From: Thunnus maccoyii
Lineage: Eukaryota > Chordata > Actinopteri > Scombriformes > Scombridae
Length of the DNA: 64,000 nt
Assembly (NCBI RefSeq): GCF_910596095.1
Contig: NC_056551.1
Span: forward strand, 14,711,501 to 14,775,500
Direction: 5' to 3'
Shown here: piece after piece, positions 25,201 through 36,700 of the stretch
Position numbering within the stretch: the first letter of the stretch is position 1
Layout: every line of letters begins with the position of its first letter
Position numbers and translations under genes: made by a program
The notes under the pieces: model-generated
The model's input: the letters and a program-made list of their open reading frames with translations, nothing else
What the model was told of the DNA's origin: nothing
Databases searched by the model: none

Positions 25201-28200
25201 TCTCAGCGGGCATAAATACTTGTTTAGCACACCAATAATCCTGATATTTAAAATAACAAATCCAGGGACTGAGCTCAGCACATTCACAGCACATTTAAAA
25301 CCTATGTTTCCGTTACCATGACAACCTCCTCTATGCACCCAGTTGGGCCAATAAGCCCAGTCATTAGAACCATGTAATTAATCGGCCCTGCCTTCATTCT
25401 GCAATTGACTATCTGGTAGTTAGACAGAACAAACTAGCAGCTGCTGGGTTTTGTCGCGCAGTTCAGGCCACAAAAAATAAAGACAATCTGCTGTTTATTT
25501 ATTTTGCATCATTGATATGATTGTATGCAAGTTATATTCATTGGTGTTGGATTATTTCAGTCAATTTCCAACCTCCAATCATATTTCATACACTGATTGT
25601 AAAACATTCAGTCGATACAGTTTAAAGCTGCACTAACTGATTTTTGGCCACTAGGAGGCATAACAATAGGGGACACACGGCCACCACAATATCAATGACT
25701 TATAACTCTATAACAACTTTATAAAAGGAAAGAGGTATTTTTGGTCTCCTGGTCCTGGAAGTCAAATTGATTTTCTCCATAAATAATTTTAGGCGATTCA
25801 TAGTTTGAGCACTTTAATGGCTTTGGATCGACATAAAACTGTCCCCGTTAAATCAACAGTGCAAAAGATGAACCACTGTGTAAGAAAATATCTGGTTCTT
25901 TGATAAAAAGTAGAAAACATAAAAATGTGCACATGAAAAAAGTATTTTGAGAAGTCAACTACAACTCCCAGGGTGACAAAAACATCCTGTCTAATGGTAG
26001 GTGGAAGCCAATGATTACGCTGTTGGGAAAACTAGTATAAACAAGAACAATCTGCAGTTTAAAATCAGTTCACTTTCAGATTCTTGGTCAAATTTTGATG
26101 AATTTGGTAACTATGGTGCAGTGTTTTGTTCCAAACTGCAATGATAAAGCATTTTGAACTTGCTATAGCTCGAAAAGGCCTTCTAGGCCTTCTCCATAGC
26201 AGGGGTGGCCAAGGCTCATGGGTATTGTAGTGTTTAGAGCCATTCGCCATGTCATACTAGGAAAAGGATCATTACATTATCTAAGAGACTTCTATGTTTC
26301 TGTGTTAAGTAACACTGACTATATAATTAAAAGAAAAATACTGAATGGAGAAAAACACTCCTGGAACCAGCCTCATTTTGCAACTCTATCGCAAACATGT
26401 TAGCTAATAATTCCAGATTTACACATCCAACAGGCACAGATCAACATAGGCATTCAGTTGTAGTCAGGTTTCTGTCCATTTGCAAATGTATGGCCAGTAT
26501 TCACTCTTCTTCTAGCTCTAGCTTTATACATCAACTCCTGAAAAAACTATCTGGGTCTTTAATGTTAGCTTGCTATGTGTTTGACATTCTTTGTCAGCGA
26601 GTAATGTTAGCTAATTGTTCTGTCTGTTGCAGGAAGCTTGCAGTGCTTTATCAGAGATCGTTATTGAAAACGTCTACCTGCTGCTGCTGGAAACAGAGTT
26701 GATCCAACTCCTTAAATGTGCCATAAAAAACAAAACAATGACCTGAAAGTAGCCAAAAAGCAGATTTAATACGGGTTTAAAGACCAGCATAAAATGCAAT
26801 ATGAACAGCTTTCTTTATGTCAAAATATCAATATAAAGAGGCATTAATATTTATCTCCATTGGGCTTCAAGGTTGCCAGTTAAGGGCTCCATGTGGTTTC
26901 CTTAACCTAAACCATTAGATACAGATGAGTGAAGTGGAAAAAGTAGACACGGGACATGTTGACACCAGAGCATATGCTCTTAAATATCACTCACACTGAC
27001 CTCTCTATTTACGACCTTCTTCCATAAACACACAAAAATAAAAATACAGACACTCATTCACCCCATTTTCACATGCCTCCTTTTTTCCATGTCAGCAATC
27101 TCTAAATGAAGGGTGCTTCACAGAGTGACCTCAGGGTTGAACACTTAGTTATGTGTGCTGGAGGAGGCTCTGGCGAATACTCCTTTGCACCAGTGTCACT
27201 CCTCATTTGTTTCTGTGCCGCTTGGCCCAGCTTGGGCAAAGTTTCCCCTCTCAAAGCCGGCCTGCGCGCAGGCCAGCAGCGTGGGAAAAAAAGCATCTCC
27301 AGCCCCTGCTTTCAAGCTAAGATAGCAGAGAAGAGCGCAGCTCTCATTCACTCTCATCGCATAATTCCTAACACTCGTTTCATGGAAATCTTTCACATGG
27401 GTTTGTGTGGCTGAGAGCTTTCATGTCCACTGTCTTCCATTTATTGATAGCTAAAAATGGAAATGGCTTTCAAAAGCGCAGCGATGACTGAAGGCTGCTC
27501 CTATTTAACTCGATCCAACAGCGACTCATTTAATGAAGAAGCCTGGGCCACACACATTGAGCTCCCATCAGCAGTCTATTCCCTCTGGTGGTGCTTGAAA
27601 TGTCAGGCTAGAGCTGGAGGGTGCTGCACTACGCACAGTTGCTGTAAAACTCAAGGGGGAGGAAGAGGCCCTGCAGGTAAACAGGATGAGAAACCCACCC
27701 CTAGCTCTGCCTGAGGCAAATAGGCCCTTCTGTTCCAGCATTTAGCAGACAAGTGCTCCACTGATTCTCAATTAATATTTAATAAGAAAAAAGACAAAGA
27801 CATTTCACCCGGGGAGAAAGATGGGAGATGAGATGGAGCTTACGAGGGAAGGAATTTCCAGCATTTCACATTTCCCTGACTCTCCTGTTAGTCGTGTTGC
27901 ACTTGTTAGATCAGGACAACTTTTATGATCCTTTTAAGTATATGGTGTTCGGTGACCTCAGTAGACTCTCAGCATGGATCCACCTAACTTTGACCTGAGA
28001 AGAGGTCTAATTATCCAGAATAAATGAAAACACCTGTGTGCAAGTGGGAAGCTGTTGAGTTAATCAAACCACAACTCTCACTGAAATCTGATAATTATAC
28101 GGTCATTAAACCTGAAATTAATGCTGCGCTGTCTATACTTTCCATACATCCCAAACATTCATTTACTATGTAATGGGTACAGTTCATGATGCATAAACAA

Positions 28201-29215
28201 TGAGATTCTGTACGAGAATGCACAGGTCTGATGCAAATGAGCAAAACATTCACTTGTAAAATGAGTAAGTAAAATATCTTTAAAGGATCAGATGATTGGC
28301 CATTTCAGATATTTAATGGCCACACACTGCAACACACATCCAGTTGAACCACTGAACTGTAAGTAGTTATAGATGTCCAATATAGCTTCAAACCAGACCC
28401 AACAAAGAAGTATAAAGCATCAGCTTTTTTTTAAATGAATTTGAGAAAAGGAAACCACAGCAGAATAACTTCATTTGTGGTACTATGATCTCATTATGTG
28501 AATCTAGACTGTCCAGGAAGGAAAAAAAAAGACTTGGCAATTTGGCCCACTGGACAAAAAAACATGAACATAGAGTAACCTACATAAAGAAAACAGTATC
28601 CGACCAGGAAATAAATATGCAGACACATCGCATTCAATCAATTAATTGAAAGAAATCTAATCACAAATGTCAGTTCAGGTTAGTCCCGAAGACACCCACT
28701 CAACCTCTCAGTGAATGCAATCAGTGGAGATGAAGGTCAAACAACACTAACACAGAGCGGTTTCTGAGCAAAATGTGAACATCATTAGTAACCCCGTGTG
28801 GGAGTTGATTAACACTGTAATTTCAGAGTCCACTTTGACCTGCATGCATTTTGCACTGCAGGAGCACACTGATTAGTAGCCCAATTAAAAAGAATCATCA
28901 TCAGGAGGCCCATTATTTTAATTCAAGGAGCTTCGCAGCAGTTGAAATCTCTGCATGCCGCTAAAACCAGACATGATCTTAATGTGCACTTGGAGGCAAC
29001 AAGGTCATGCTTAATATAAAATAATAAAACTGAGCATGACGGACACGACCGATATCCTTCTGTATTCTTCACTTGTGCGATATAGACTCACCTTTGTGGG
29101 TGCGTGGCTGCAGTACTGGCAGCAGTAATGGCGGTGGTGGAACATCGAGGCTTTTGGGTGTGCAGGCTAGACGCTGCGATGAGAGGTTCTGCCGTCTCTG
29201 AATACAGGCCAGCAT
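19244..29215 (-). CDS. FAM222A: FAM222A (aggregatin), complete coding region
   Basis: Its molecular function is poorly known. Human FAM222A is called aggregatin and has been linked to amyloid-beta. Three coding exons on the minus strand: 29215-29092 (start MLACIQRRQN), 21583-21527 and 20637-19244. Phases are 1-1 and give 524 residues, against about 452 in human. Conserved blocks are the N-terminal MLAC...QRLAC, then SRYPSPAELDAFAQK with ANSPLSIKIFP (from residue 67), GYQGLLAIVK, SLNCA...FSVGQYFAPLWD with VATPNSDCY, and the last 60 residues (SSLCHAAVLSSSLQSLECLI, CIKEHMLGRGYE, HIQLPVYR). A His-rich stretch at about residues 421-454 is not in human as I recall it. The middle is Pro/Gln/Ser-rich and probably disordered. 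Introns are long (7.5 kb and more). Position beside GLTP matches human 12q24.11. Confidence 0.95.
21527..21583 (-). CDS. FAM222A: FAM222A 57-nt cassette exon
   Basis: On the minus strand the acceptor is TTTATTGCAG and the donor is CTAG followed by GTTAGT. The 57-nt exon is phase 1 at both ends and adds 19 codons, including YSLVPSLAMIPTDLQHDL. Joining the flanking exons without it also keeps the frame, so it can be included or skipped. It sits between the MLAC exon and the SRYPSPAEL exon. Confidence 0.8.
23642..23880. repeat. Probable degenerate interspersed repeat
   Basis: It begins with AGTGGTTCCCAACCTGGG, a start shared by a common fish interspersed repeat and by hAT-type termini. It continues through AGTTTTTCTGACTTTT-like sequence. 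The right end is not defined. Confidence 0.4.
25626..26280 (+). mobile_element. TTAA-flanked element remnant with THAP-like start
   Basis: The left boundary is TTAA at 25622-25625 followed by AGCTGCACTAACTGATTTTT, a terminal sequence I associate with fish repeats. No matching inverted right end was found, so the end given is approximate. At 26113-26157 a short frame reads MVQCFVPNCNDKAF then stop, which resembles the first line of a THAP zinc finger (first two Cys ligands). THAP domains occur at the N-terminus of Kolobok transposases, which duplicate TTAA. Read as a decayed Kolobok-type element; the assignment is tentative. Confidence 0.4.
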
Positions 29216-29250
29216 GATAGTTCGTTAGGGCTGCACACAGCCTGGGTAAA

Positions 29251-29254
29251 CCTG
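29251..29254 (-). promoter_or_regulatory. FAM222A: Tandem NAGNAG splice acceptor, FAM222A first coding exon
   Basis: The minus strand reads TTATTCTAGCAGGTTT, so the acceptor can fall after TAG (exon from 29254) or CAG (exon from 29251). Both lie in the 5' UTR, 36-39 bases before the ATG at 29215, so protein is unaffected. The presence of an acceptor here means at least one further upstream non-coding exon exists. Confidence 0.7.
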
Positions 29255-31919
29255 CTAGAATAAAAGGAGAAAGAAGACCAGTTTTGTTCTGCTGTCATTT
29301 GATTTTTAAAAGTTTCTGTCATTCTTTTGGCCACATTGTTCAGAGAATCACTGGAATGTAAGTAGATGCCAACTTTTAGGTTTGGAAAAACATCAAATTA
29401 TAAGCAACACATTTGAACTCATGCATCAAACATCACTTTGATGTTGGAAGAAAACTGCAAGCTTGCTGGTAGTGAACACTAAAAGCCCCATAGGTGGATC
29501 TCCTCTTTCAAAAACATCTTTTCCACGTTACTTCAGTAGCTTACATATCCAAAACTCTGCACTCACTTGGGTCCTTTTACCACATTAAAATTCAGGAACC
29601 CCACTTTGAACTGCAGAGACTGTGAATTTGAGGAATTAACTTCACTTAATGACGGCTCCATCTCCTCTTTCTGCTTAGCTGTTATGATGGCTTTTTCCTG
29701 TCATCAACCTTGTTCTGTCGGTTGCAATCACACAGATCGTTTGCAAGGCCTCCTGTAGCCTCAGGCTGTGCGTTTCAATCTGTAACTAGCCCTGAGACCT
29801 GGGCTTCTTGTTCCATAAGTTTAACAGCCATATTGATCAGGAGAGAAACCCAAAAATCAGCTCACTCCCTAAAATAGGTTGTGCTGTTTGCAGAGTTAAG
29901 TATCGTCAGAGGAAATGAGAGGCTGTGTCTGAAAGAGACGGCGCCTCTCGACAGCTGTGCTGATTGAAGCAATCACTCTGAAAAGAAATCCATGCATTGA
30001 GGAAATATTTCATTGATAATCGCATTCGACATTCTCTTTGATTATCTGGAGGAGTCAGCAAATCTGAATGCTAGTGCTGCAAAACTAAAAGACCCGAGGC
30101 TACTGTAAATACTGATTACTGTATGTGAATCTGGTATCTTGCAAAAATATCACAGATGTACAGGCTATTAATAGTTAATCAATTCAATGATTACAAACAG
30201 AATGTAACACAGTATTTCCATTACAGGGTGGTAGTCCCCAACAAGGCTACTATAAGCCTGCAGCATACAGCTGTCAGATTGCCTTTACCTCATTTCTCAC
30301 TTCTTCAGTTTACATTTTTTGGGGGGATTCTGGCTTTCATTTCTCCCTCAGGTTCCAGAGGGCAGCTAAAGCAAGTCACTGCACAGACTGTTTGGTGATG
30401 AGCTGCAGAAACATGATTACCTTCACCTCAAAAGGAAGAGGAGACAAGAGTGGCTTTCATTTTACTCAGGTGCCAGCAAAAAAAAAAAAAAAAAAAAATT
30501 CCCTCACTCTTCCCTTTTTCCTCGTGTGCCCGCTCCCCTCCTCCACTCAGCATCTGTCCCATGGTGACAAGCCCACTTCAAGCTGCTCAGTGCAACCTGT
30601 CTCATCTGAGCACACACATCTGAAGAGCTGAAAGTCTCAGTATAGTCAGATTCCATTTTGAAAATAATGGCAATTTCACAACAACCCTTCCATTACCACA
30701 CATTTGTCAAGAAGGAGGTGCAGAAAAGGGAGAAGGAACAAGAGAGAAAGGGCATCTCCAGGGAAATCCTTTTACTAGCAGAAAATGAGACATGAATTGG
30801 AATACCTTCCATTACTCCAATAATTTGTAGCTGGAAGAAAATACATCAAGGAGGGCATTATAATTCAAAGAGAGGCCAGTGGCTCCAAGAAAAAAAAAAG
30901 TTTCACTGAGAGCAGAAAAACTGAGCTAGAAATGAGGCATAAAGTGCAAGTTATGATGTTTCTTTTTCATCCTGCTTTCTACATTTAAAATTTAAAGAGA
31001 TTTTATGAACTAAAGCTTAAAATTGCCTTCTCAATCTTAAGCAGAATTATCTGAAAAAGGGAAGAGAGATATGAGATCAAAGGGATCCCAGAATGCATGA
31101 TATTATCTGGGCTAATTTCTCACGCTGTATGAATTCTCCAGCCCTCCATATAATGTTTTGCTCTTTTTTTTTTTGCAGTTTTTGTATATTTGACAGTTGA
31201 AAGCAAGACAGGAAACAGGGGTGAGGAGAGGGACATGCAATAATGCAGAAATTCAGTATATGACAACTGCAAACTAATTGCCAGAAATCTTAAAAATGGC
31301 ATCCATTAGCATAGTTCAAATCAACCTTCACAAGTGAGGTCATGGATCTTTGTCATTAACATAATGGTCAGTGTTAGTCCATTTCCAAGACAGTTCTCTT
31401 CAATCAGCAGCTAATCTGCCTTTGTGCGAGACATTACGGTGAAGGTTATAAACCAGATGTCTAGCTTCTCACATTTCCTCCATAGCCTATACTCTGGCGC
31501 ATCTGCGTCTTACAAGTTCATGTACTCAAGGACTTCTCTAACATCAGTAATAAGAAAAAGAGCACAAAGTTTAAGCTGCAAGGTCGTCTAATCCTTGCCA
31601 CTCTCAGGCGACATCCATGAAGCCGATAAGCAGCACAATAAGGTCCGCTGAGGGCTTGCCAGGGAGATAAAGACTTTGTTGCTTTGCAGTCCATCTACTG
31701 TCCCCTATAAACATGTGTTGGCAGACATTTTATTTTTCAAAGCCTTCCCCATCATTGACAGGATGCAAAATGCCTCATTTTCTGATGTGTCCTCTGTCGT
31801 GAGATCAGGATAGGGTACTTTGTGAGAAGATAACAAGGTTGTTTGAGGAGCCATAAGGGCAGCGATGGGAGACTTTGTACTGATTGTTGTAGTCTTTCAG
31901 GCAGAGAGATGATGACTAT

Positions 31920-32774
31920 GGCCCTGTTCACACCTGGCATTAACATATGTCTCGGGTTATCCGATCACAAGTGGACAGCTCTAAGTACGTCAGTTCACAC
32001 CTGGCATTAGAATGTAGCATAGCCAGACCAAACTTTGTTTTAGCGCTGTGCCAGCGCTGGAGAAAGGTCTGGCTGAACCTATTATCATTCTGCTATTGGG
32101 GGAAAAAAAGCTCTGGCTTGTTTGTATTTCTTTAAACCAATCACAATCATCATGGGTGGCGCTAAACTTAAGATGCAGCGATGGTGCCCTTGCAAAATAG
32201 TGTTGGGGGGAACTTGTTTTGGTGGAACATTTGCATGTGGGGAGGCGAGCAGTGGCATTAAAATGGCTAAATCCCTGAAAAAGAAAACACCACATAAAAC
32301 AGTAAAAGACATATGTAGACTATGTGATACGACTTTTACTGATAAAAAAGACATCATTTCCGTTTGCAAATGCGTTGTTGTTTTTAACCGGTGGGAGGCA
32401 GCAAAACACTTCCCACGCAAAGTCTGCCAGAAATTTAAAAATATTGCCAGAGAATCCATTTTGCCTGCTGTAGTAGCTTCTTGTTGTTGTTTCGCACTTT
32501 TATATGTTGGCACACAAATGAGTACGTACTTCCACTTACATAGAGGACGTCAGTTGGGTAGGCGGTCCTTCAATGCGGCCCAGGACACATTCGCTCACAC
32601 AATGCTAAAAGAATGTGGCCATATGTGGCCCAGACCACCTCTGAATGTGGTCTGAGTGATTGAATCTCAATGCGTCCTCAATGTGTCTTGGGTGCATTCA
32701 CACCTGTACTTAAAGCTGTCCACCTGTGGTCGGATCACCCAAGATGCATTTTAATGCCAGGTGTGAACAGGGCC
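31920..32774. mobile_element. DNA transposon with long terminal inverted repeats (ISL2EU-like)
   Basis: The termini are perfectly inverted for 24 bp, beginning GGCCCTGTTCACACCTGG. Similarity continues for about 70 bp through CCGATCAC/CCGACCAC, GTGGACAGCT and TAAGTAC. A second internal TTCACACCTGGCATTA copy lies at 31992-32007. The 855-bp element holds an open frame at 32122-32655 (+). Inside it, from an AAAATGGCT start near 32262, the frame reads MAKSLKKKTPHKTVK and then CRLC. The termini resemble those I recall for ISL2EU/IS4EU elements. The target duplication is unclear (AT at left, TT at right). Probably non-autonomous. Confidence 0.8.
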
Positions 32775-33663
32775 TTTAATTGTTAACTGTTAATTGCTTT
32801 CAGTTAATCTTCTTGGCGCAACATTTATGTGCCATCAAAGTGGGACCTATTGTGTTTCTGCTGCAATAGGAAGCCTGGTTTAAGCTCCTCACAATATATT
32901 GCTAACAATCTAAGCTATGTGAATAACATCTTTTGAGATAATAAAGCTGGTTGTGCATGATTACCCAGGAGATGCATTACTGGGTTTAAAAAAAAAATCT
33001 ACTATGTTTACCTCTTTGGCTGTACAAAGTGGCAACACACGAGCATCAGTCTGACCTTCTTGAGTCTTTTATGACTTCGAGTAGCATCAAGGGTCAGTAC
33101 GAAGATAGAAGCAAATTGCACAGAGCACTTCCCTCTCAACAAACATAAAATGAACAGAAAAGGATACTGTACACTGGCTCTACACACTTCTTCACCCCGC
33201 CACACACACACACACACGCTCCTCCTCACACAGACCATCTCAGCTCTTGTTAACAGTTCTCAGAATCCTCAGTTAATAATTAGATGATAATGAAAAAGGT
33301 TTTAAGGCGAGAACCCTTTTCACTCTCTGGGCGGATTAGCATGTGAGTGCTTCCTTCCACTCAGAAACTATGGAACAGCAATGGGGAGAGGGGAAGAACA
33401 CAAAAGCAAAAGAGAAGGTTCATTTAGGAAGAAATAAATGATTAACAAATGGCAACTAGTGAAACGGCAGTGTCTGTCTTTGAGTGATCATGACATAGTA
33501 TATTAATAACAATCCATTTACTGTATAATTAAGTGTATACAGTCTTCAAGGTAAGCACTGCAGGAACTTGTCTTAGTAATGGAAACCAGACAAGTAGTCT
33601 GACATACAGACAGAATTAGACAGCAGTGCTGCTGCAGCTGCTAGATTCATCTCTATACAACCC

Positions 33664-33669
<6 letters not shown>

Positions 33670-33727
<58 letters not shown>
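33670..33727. repeat. (CA)n microsatellite
   Basis: About 29 uninterrupted CA units. A short (CA)n also occurs at 33201-33217. Confidence 0.97.
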
Positions 33728-33729
<2 letters not shown>

Positions 33730-36700
33730 TCCCACCCAACCCCCTCATACATATTTAATAGAATCTATTACTTCTGGATTAGCCGATAAGGGTTGGCCTG
33801 GTTAAATTCTATAATAGTTTGCATAATTGGTATCAGAGCAGCATATAAGAGACGCAGATTTCTCTCTTTTCCTTCTTTGTTGAAGGAGAAATACAAAAAT
33901 GGACACAAAGGTTCACTTACAGGATAACCAAACAACCCAGAGCCATTCTGCTCTGTGCTGCAAGAGCACTCAAGGCCTGAGGCTGATAACAGTTTCCTAT
34001 ACAAGTCGTGCACAGGCACAAAACGTATGTAAATACAATGGTTGTGCAATATTCAGACAGATGTCCAGAGCATTCAGCAGGATGTAAATCAAGCAGAGTT
34101 AATGGTCGGGTGTCTAGGAAAAACATCTCCATGCTCATGCAAAATGTTATGTAGCCACAACAGGACAGTTGTGTTACAATGACGCAAATGGTAGAAAGAG
34201 GTCTGAAAACGTTAGAAATCACAGCTCCTCAATTGTGTAACTACTGACAATCATTCCCTGGCAATTTTAGGAACTGTCTCTCCACTATCATCTACATATT
34301 TCCTCACTATTGCAAAGACAAACATAATAGGACAAATGCTGCTGCATATATAACTCAGATATAAATGCGTACTTTATTATTGTTCTCTTCGTGTTCATTA
34401 GAGTCTGTAAATTGCATTTTAGCTCTGCACATCCACCCCCATATGATGCTTTTCCAGCTTCATGTCAGTGTGTTTCCACCCCTTGTGCATCTATTGTCAA
34501 AAGCAATATATGAACTGTAAGCTGTTGGATACTATTATGAAATCTATGTCAATCAGAATTGTATGTCTCACTACATTCCTGATACGTTTTTTCGACATTG
34601 TATCGAATCTGAATATTTTGGACATCCAAATAAACTACATATTAACTATGAAATGTTTTGACAAGAGTCAGAAATTGATTGAAACAAACAGATGATGATT
34701 TTTTTTCCTGCTACCTGAAAAGAAACCCTACAGATACACATGAAGCTTGTGATTAAAGTTCCCTATCCATTTATTCACTCACACTAACTAATGGTGAAAA
34801 AAAGTACCAAACTCTAACCTTCATTGTTGTTCAATGTTTTCAGTGAAAAGCAACTTTTAACGAGGCAGCAACAAATGGTTCGAAAGGAAAGACAGTCCAA
34901 CTCCTTGAGGTCAGAGTTTGTACAGTTAATTTCATCAACAGCAGCCACAGCTACTGACAGCATGAAGGATTCGTCTATAAGATTTACAGTTTTGACTAGT
35001 ACTCTGTAATTTCTTTTAGAGTTGGGCCATTTTTGTGAGTCAGTCTTTCAAAACAGTGCTGGTATGATGATTAGTGGCTAACCTATTGCTTTGCTACACG
35101 TCATCATGTTAGAATACCTATGAACACAAGAGAAAGCTGGGCTTTAAAGTGGATTTGTTTTTCGGAAAATACAAATTCTGACTTTACGTGTATACGGATG
35201 ATGTCTACGAATTTAGCCATTAAGTCTTATCTTCGACAGCAGCCTTGGTAGGGAGTAGAAAGCCTTGGACTGACCCAAATCTGCACTTACACACAGACGG
35301 TGCCAAGGTAAAAGAAACACACTGCATGAGGTAAAGTCTGGCCAATGCCAAGGTAGCATTAGTGGGTAAACAGAGCCTTATCCTTATCCCAATATGCACA
35401 CCGAGACACTGTCAAAGGACTATGGGTATGCTGTCCAGCCTTTGGAAAACCTTGACTTCAAAGATAACAGATGGTGAAAGAATGAGCTGAAGGTTTTTGT
35501 GGAAAGATAAGTTTTTCTTCAAAAGATATCAATCTATGATTTTAATTTTACGTTGATGTCTGTCAGCCAAATCAGGCATGGGCGGAGTTATTTTTAGTCT
35601 TCCATTCTCATCAACTTTTGTTAAAACCATAGAAGAAGACAAAAACTACAGGGGGGGAAAAAGGGTTTATGTTACACAGATACACAATCTTCCCAACCCC
35701 CTCTCTCCAAGCACTGTCCTCTGGCTGTTTAGTTTTGCTGTTAAGGGTCACCGATTCTTTCAAGTCATTAAAATCTTCCAGCAAACATAAAACTCATTAG
35801 AAACTGTGGAGAAAATGCTCCCCGTATGGCTCTTATGTGGGAGATAACCTAATGATAAGCTCTCTGCCATGCATCACAGAAACATCAAAATGTTCTAGGA
35901 AAAAAAAAAAAAAGGTCTTTGATCTCTGGACCGACTAAAGATGTCATCATCTCGCTACCTTTCTATTTCGGGCAAATGATGATGCATCAATAGCAATTTG
36001 GCTGTTTCAATCATTAATTTGAAGTAATGACTGAGCACCGTCGTGTAGACAAAATAAAGATTACTGAGTTCCAAATACCCCGGCGGTCCTGTCCCCTCCC
36101 CAATGACCTCGGAGGCCCAGTCCTTAACCTCCCACCCTTAACCCCCATCCCACTACCCCTTCATCCTATTAGAATGAAAGACCAATTAGACAGATTTCAA
36201 AAGATGGCAGGCTGCCTGTAATTACACATGACATCTCTTAGCAGATAAAAAGATTACAAAGGGTGAAAGAGAGAAATTGCTAAGCAACCGAACTATGGAC
36301 ATTAAAGACAGGCAGAGAGATTGGGTACATATACGTTTTTCTAAGTCATCTTGCATCATCTCATCACTCAGTTTCTTACCAATAGACTGAAAACTCGCTG
36401 TCCGCTTAAACCTGTGAGGCTACATGGACGAAATGGCAGAAAAAGACGTGACCTTAATCAGTCCTTGCACTGGCCTGGGTAATAATCATCCAAGAAAAAG
36501 GTCATTCTCGTGGTGAGCCGTTTCCTTCATTCAGTAACCGAGGAGGCCCGGAGATTGAGCGAGCCTGGGGAAACTTCACAATAAATCAGAGCTCAGCTTC
36601 GCTCCTGAGAAGGCAAAGGGAAGCAGGCAGCCAAATGACAAATCCCTTCTCTTCACAGAGTTGGAATTACTGCTGGGGTGTGATGTGAGATCAGAGGGAA

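Larger units (their letters stand above)
21584..29091 (-). other. FAM222A: FAM222A intron, 7.5 kb
   Basis: Mostly unique, AT-rich, non-coding DNA. It holds a probable interspersed repeat at about 23642-23880 (GTGGTTCCCAACCTGGG start), a TTAA-bounded element end near 25626, and a stretch at about 28850-29000 whose complexity resembles conserved non-coding DNA. No further exon was recognised on either strand. Confidence 0.6.

Noticed and set aside
32085-32513. 142-codon open frame on the minus strand within the 31.9-kb transposon
   Set aside because: It overlaps the plus-strand frame, lacks family motifs and has no supporting start context. Treated as a shadow frame.
33201-33727. CA-rich tracts considered as CRISPR-like or tandem gene arrays
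   Set aside because: Simple dinucleotide microsatellites with no spacers, in a vertebrate locus.
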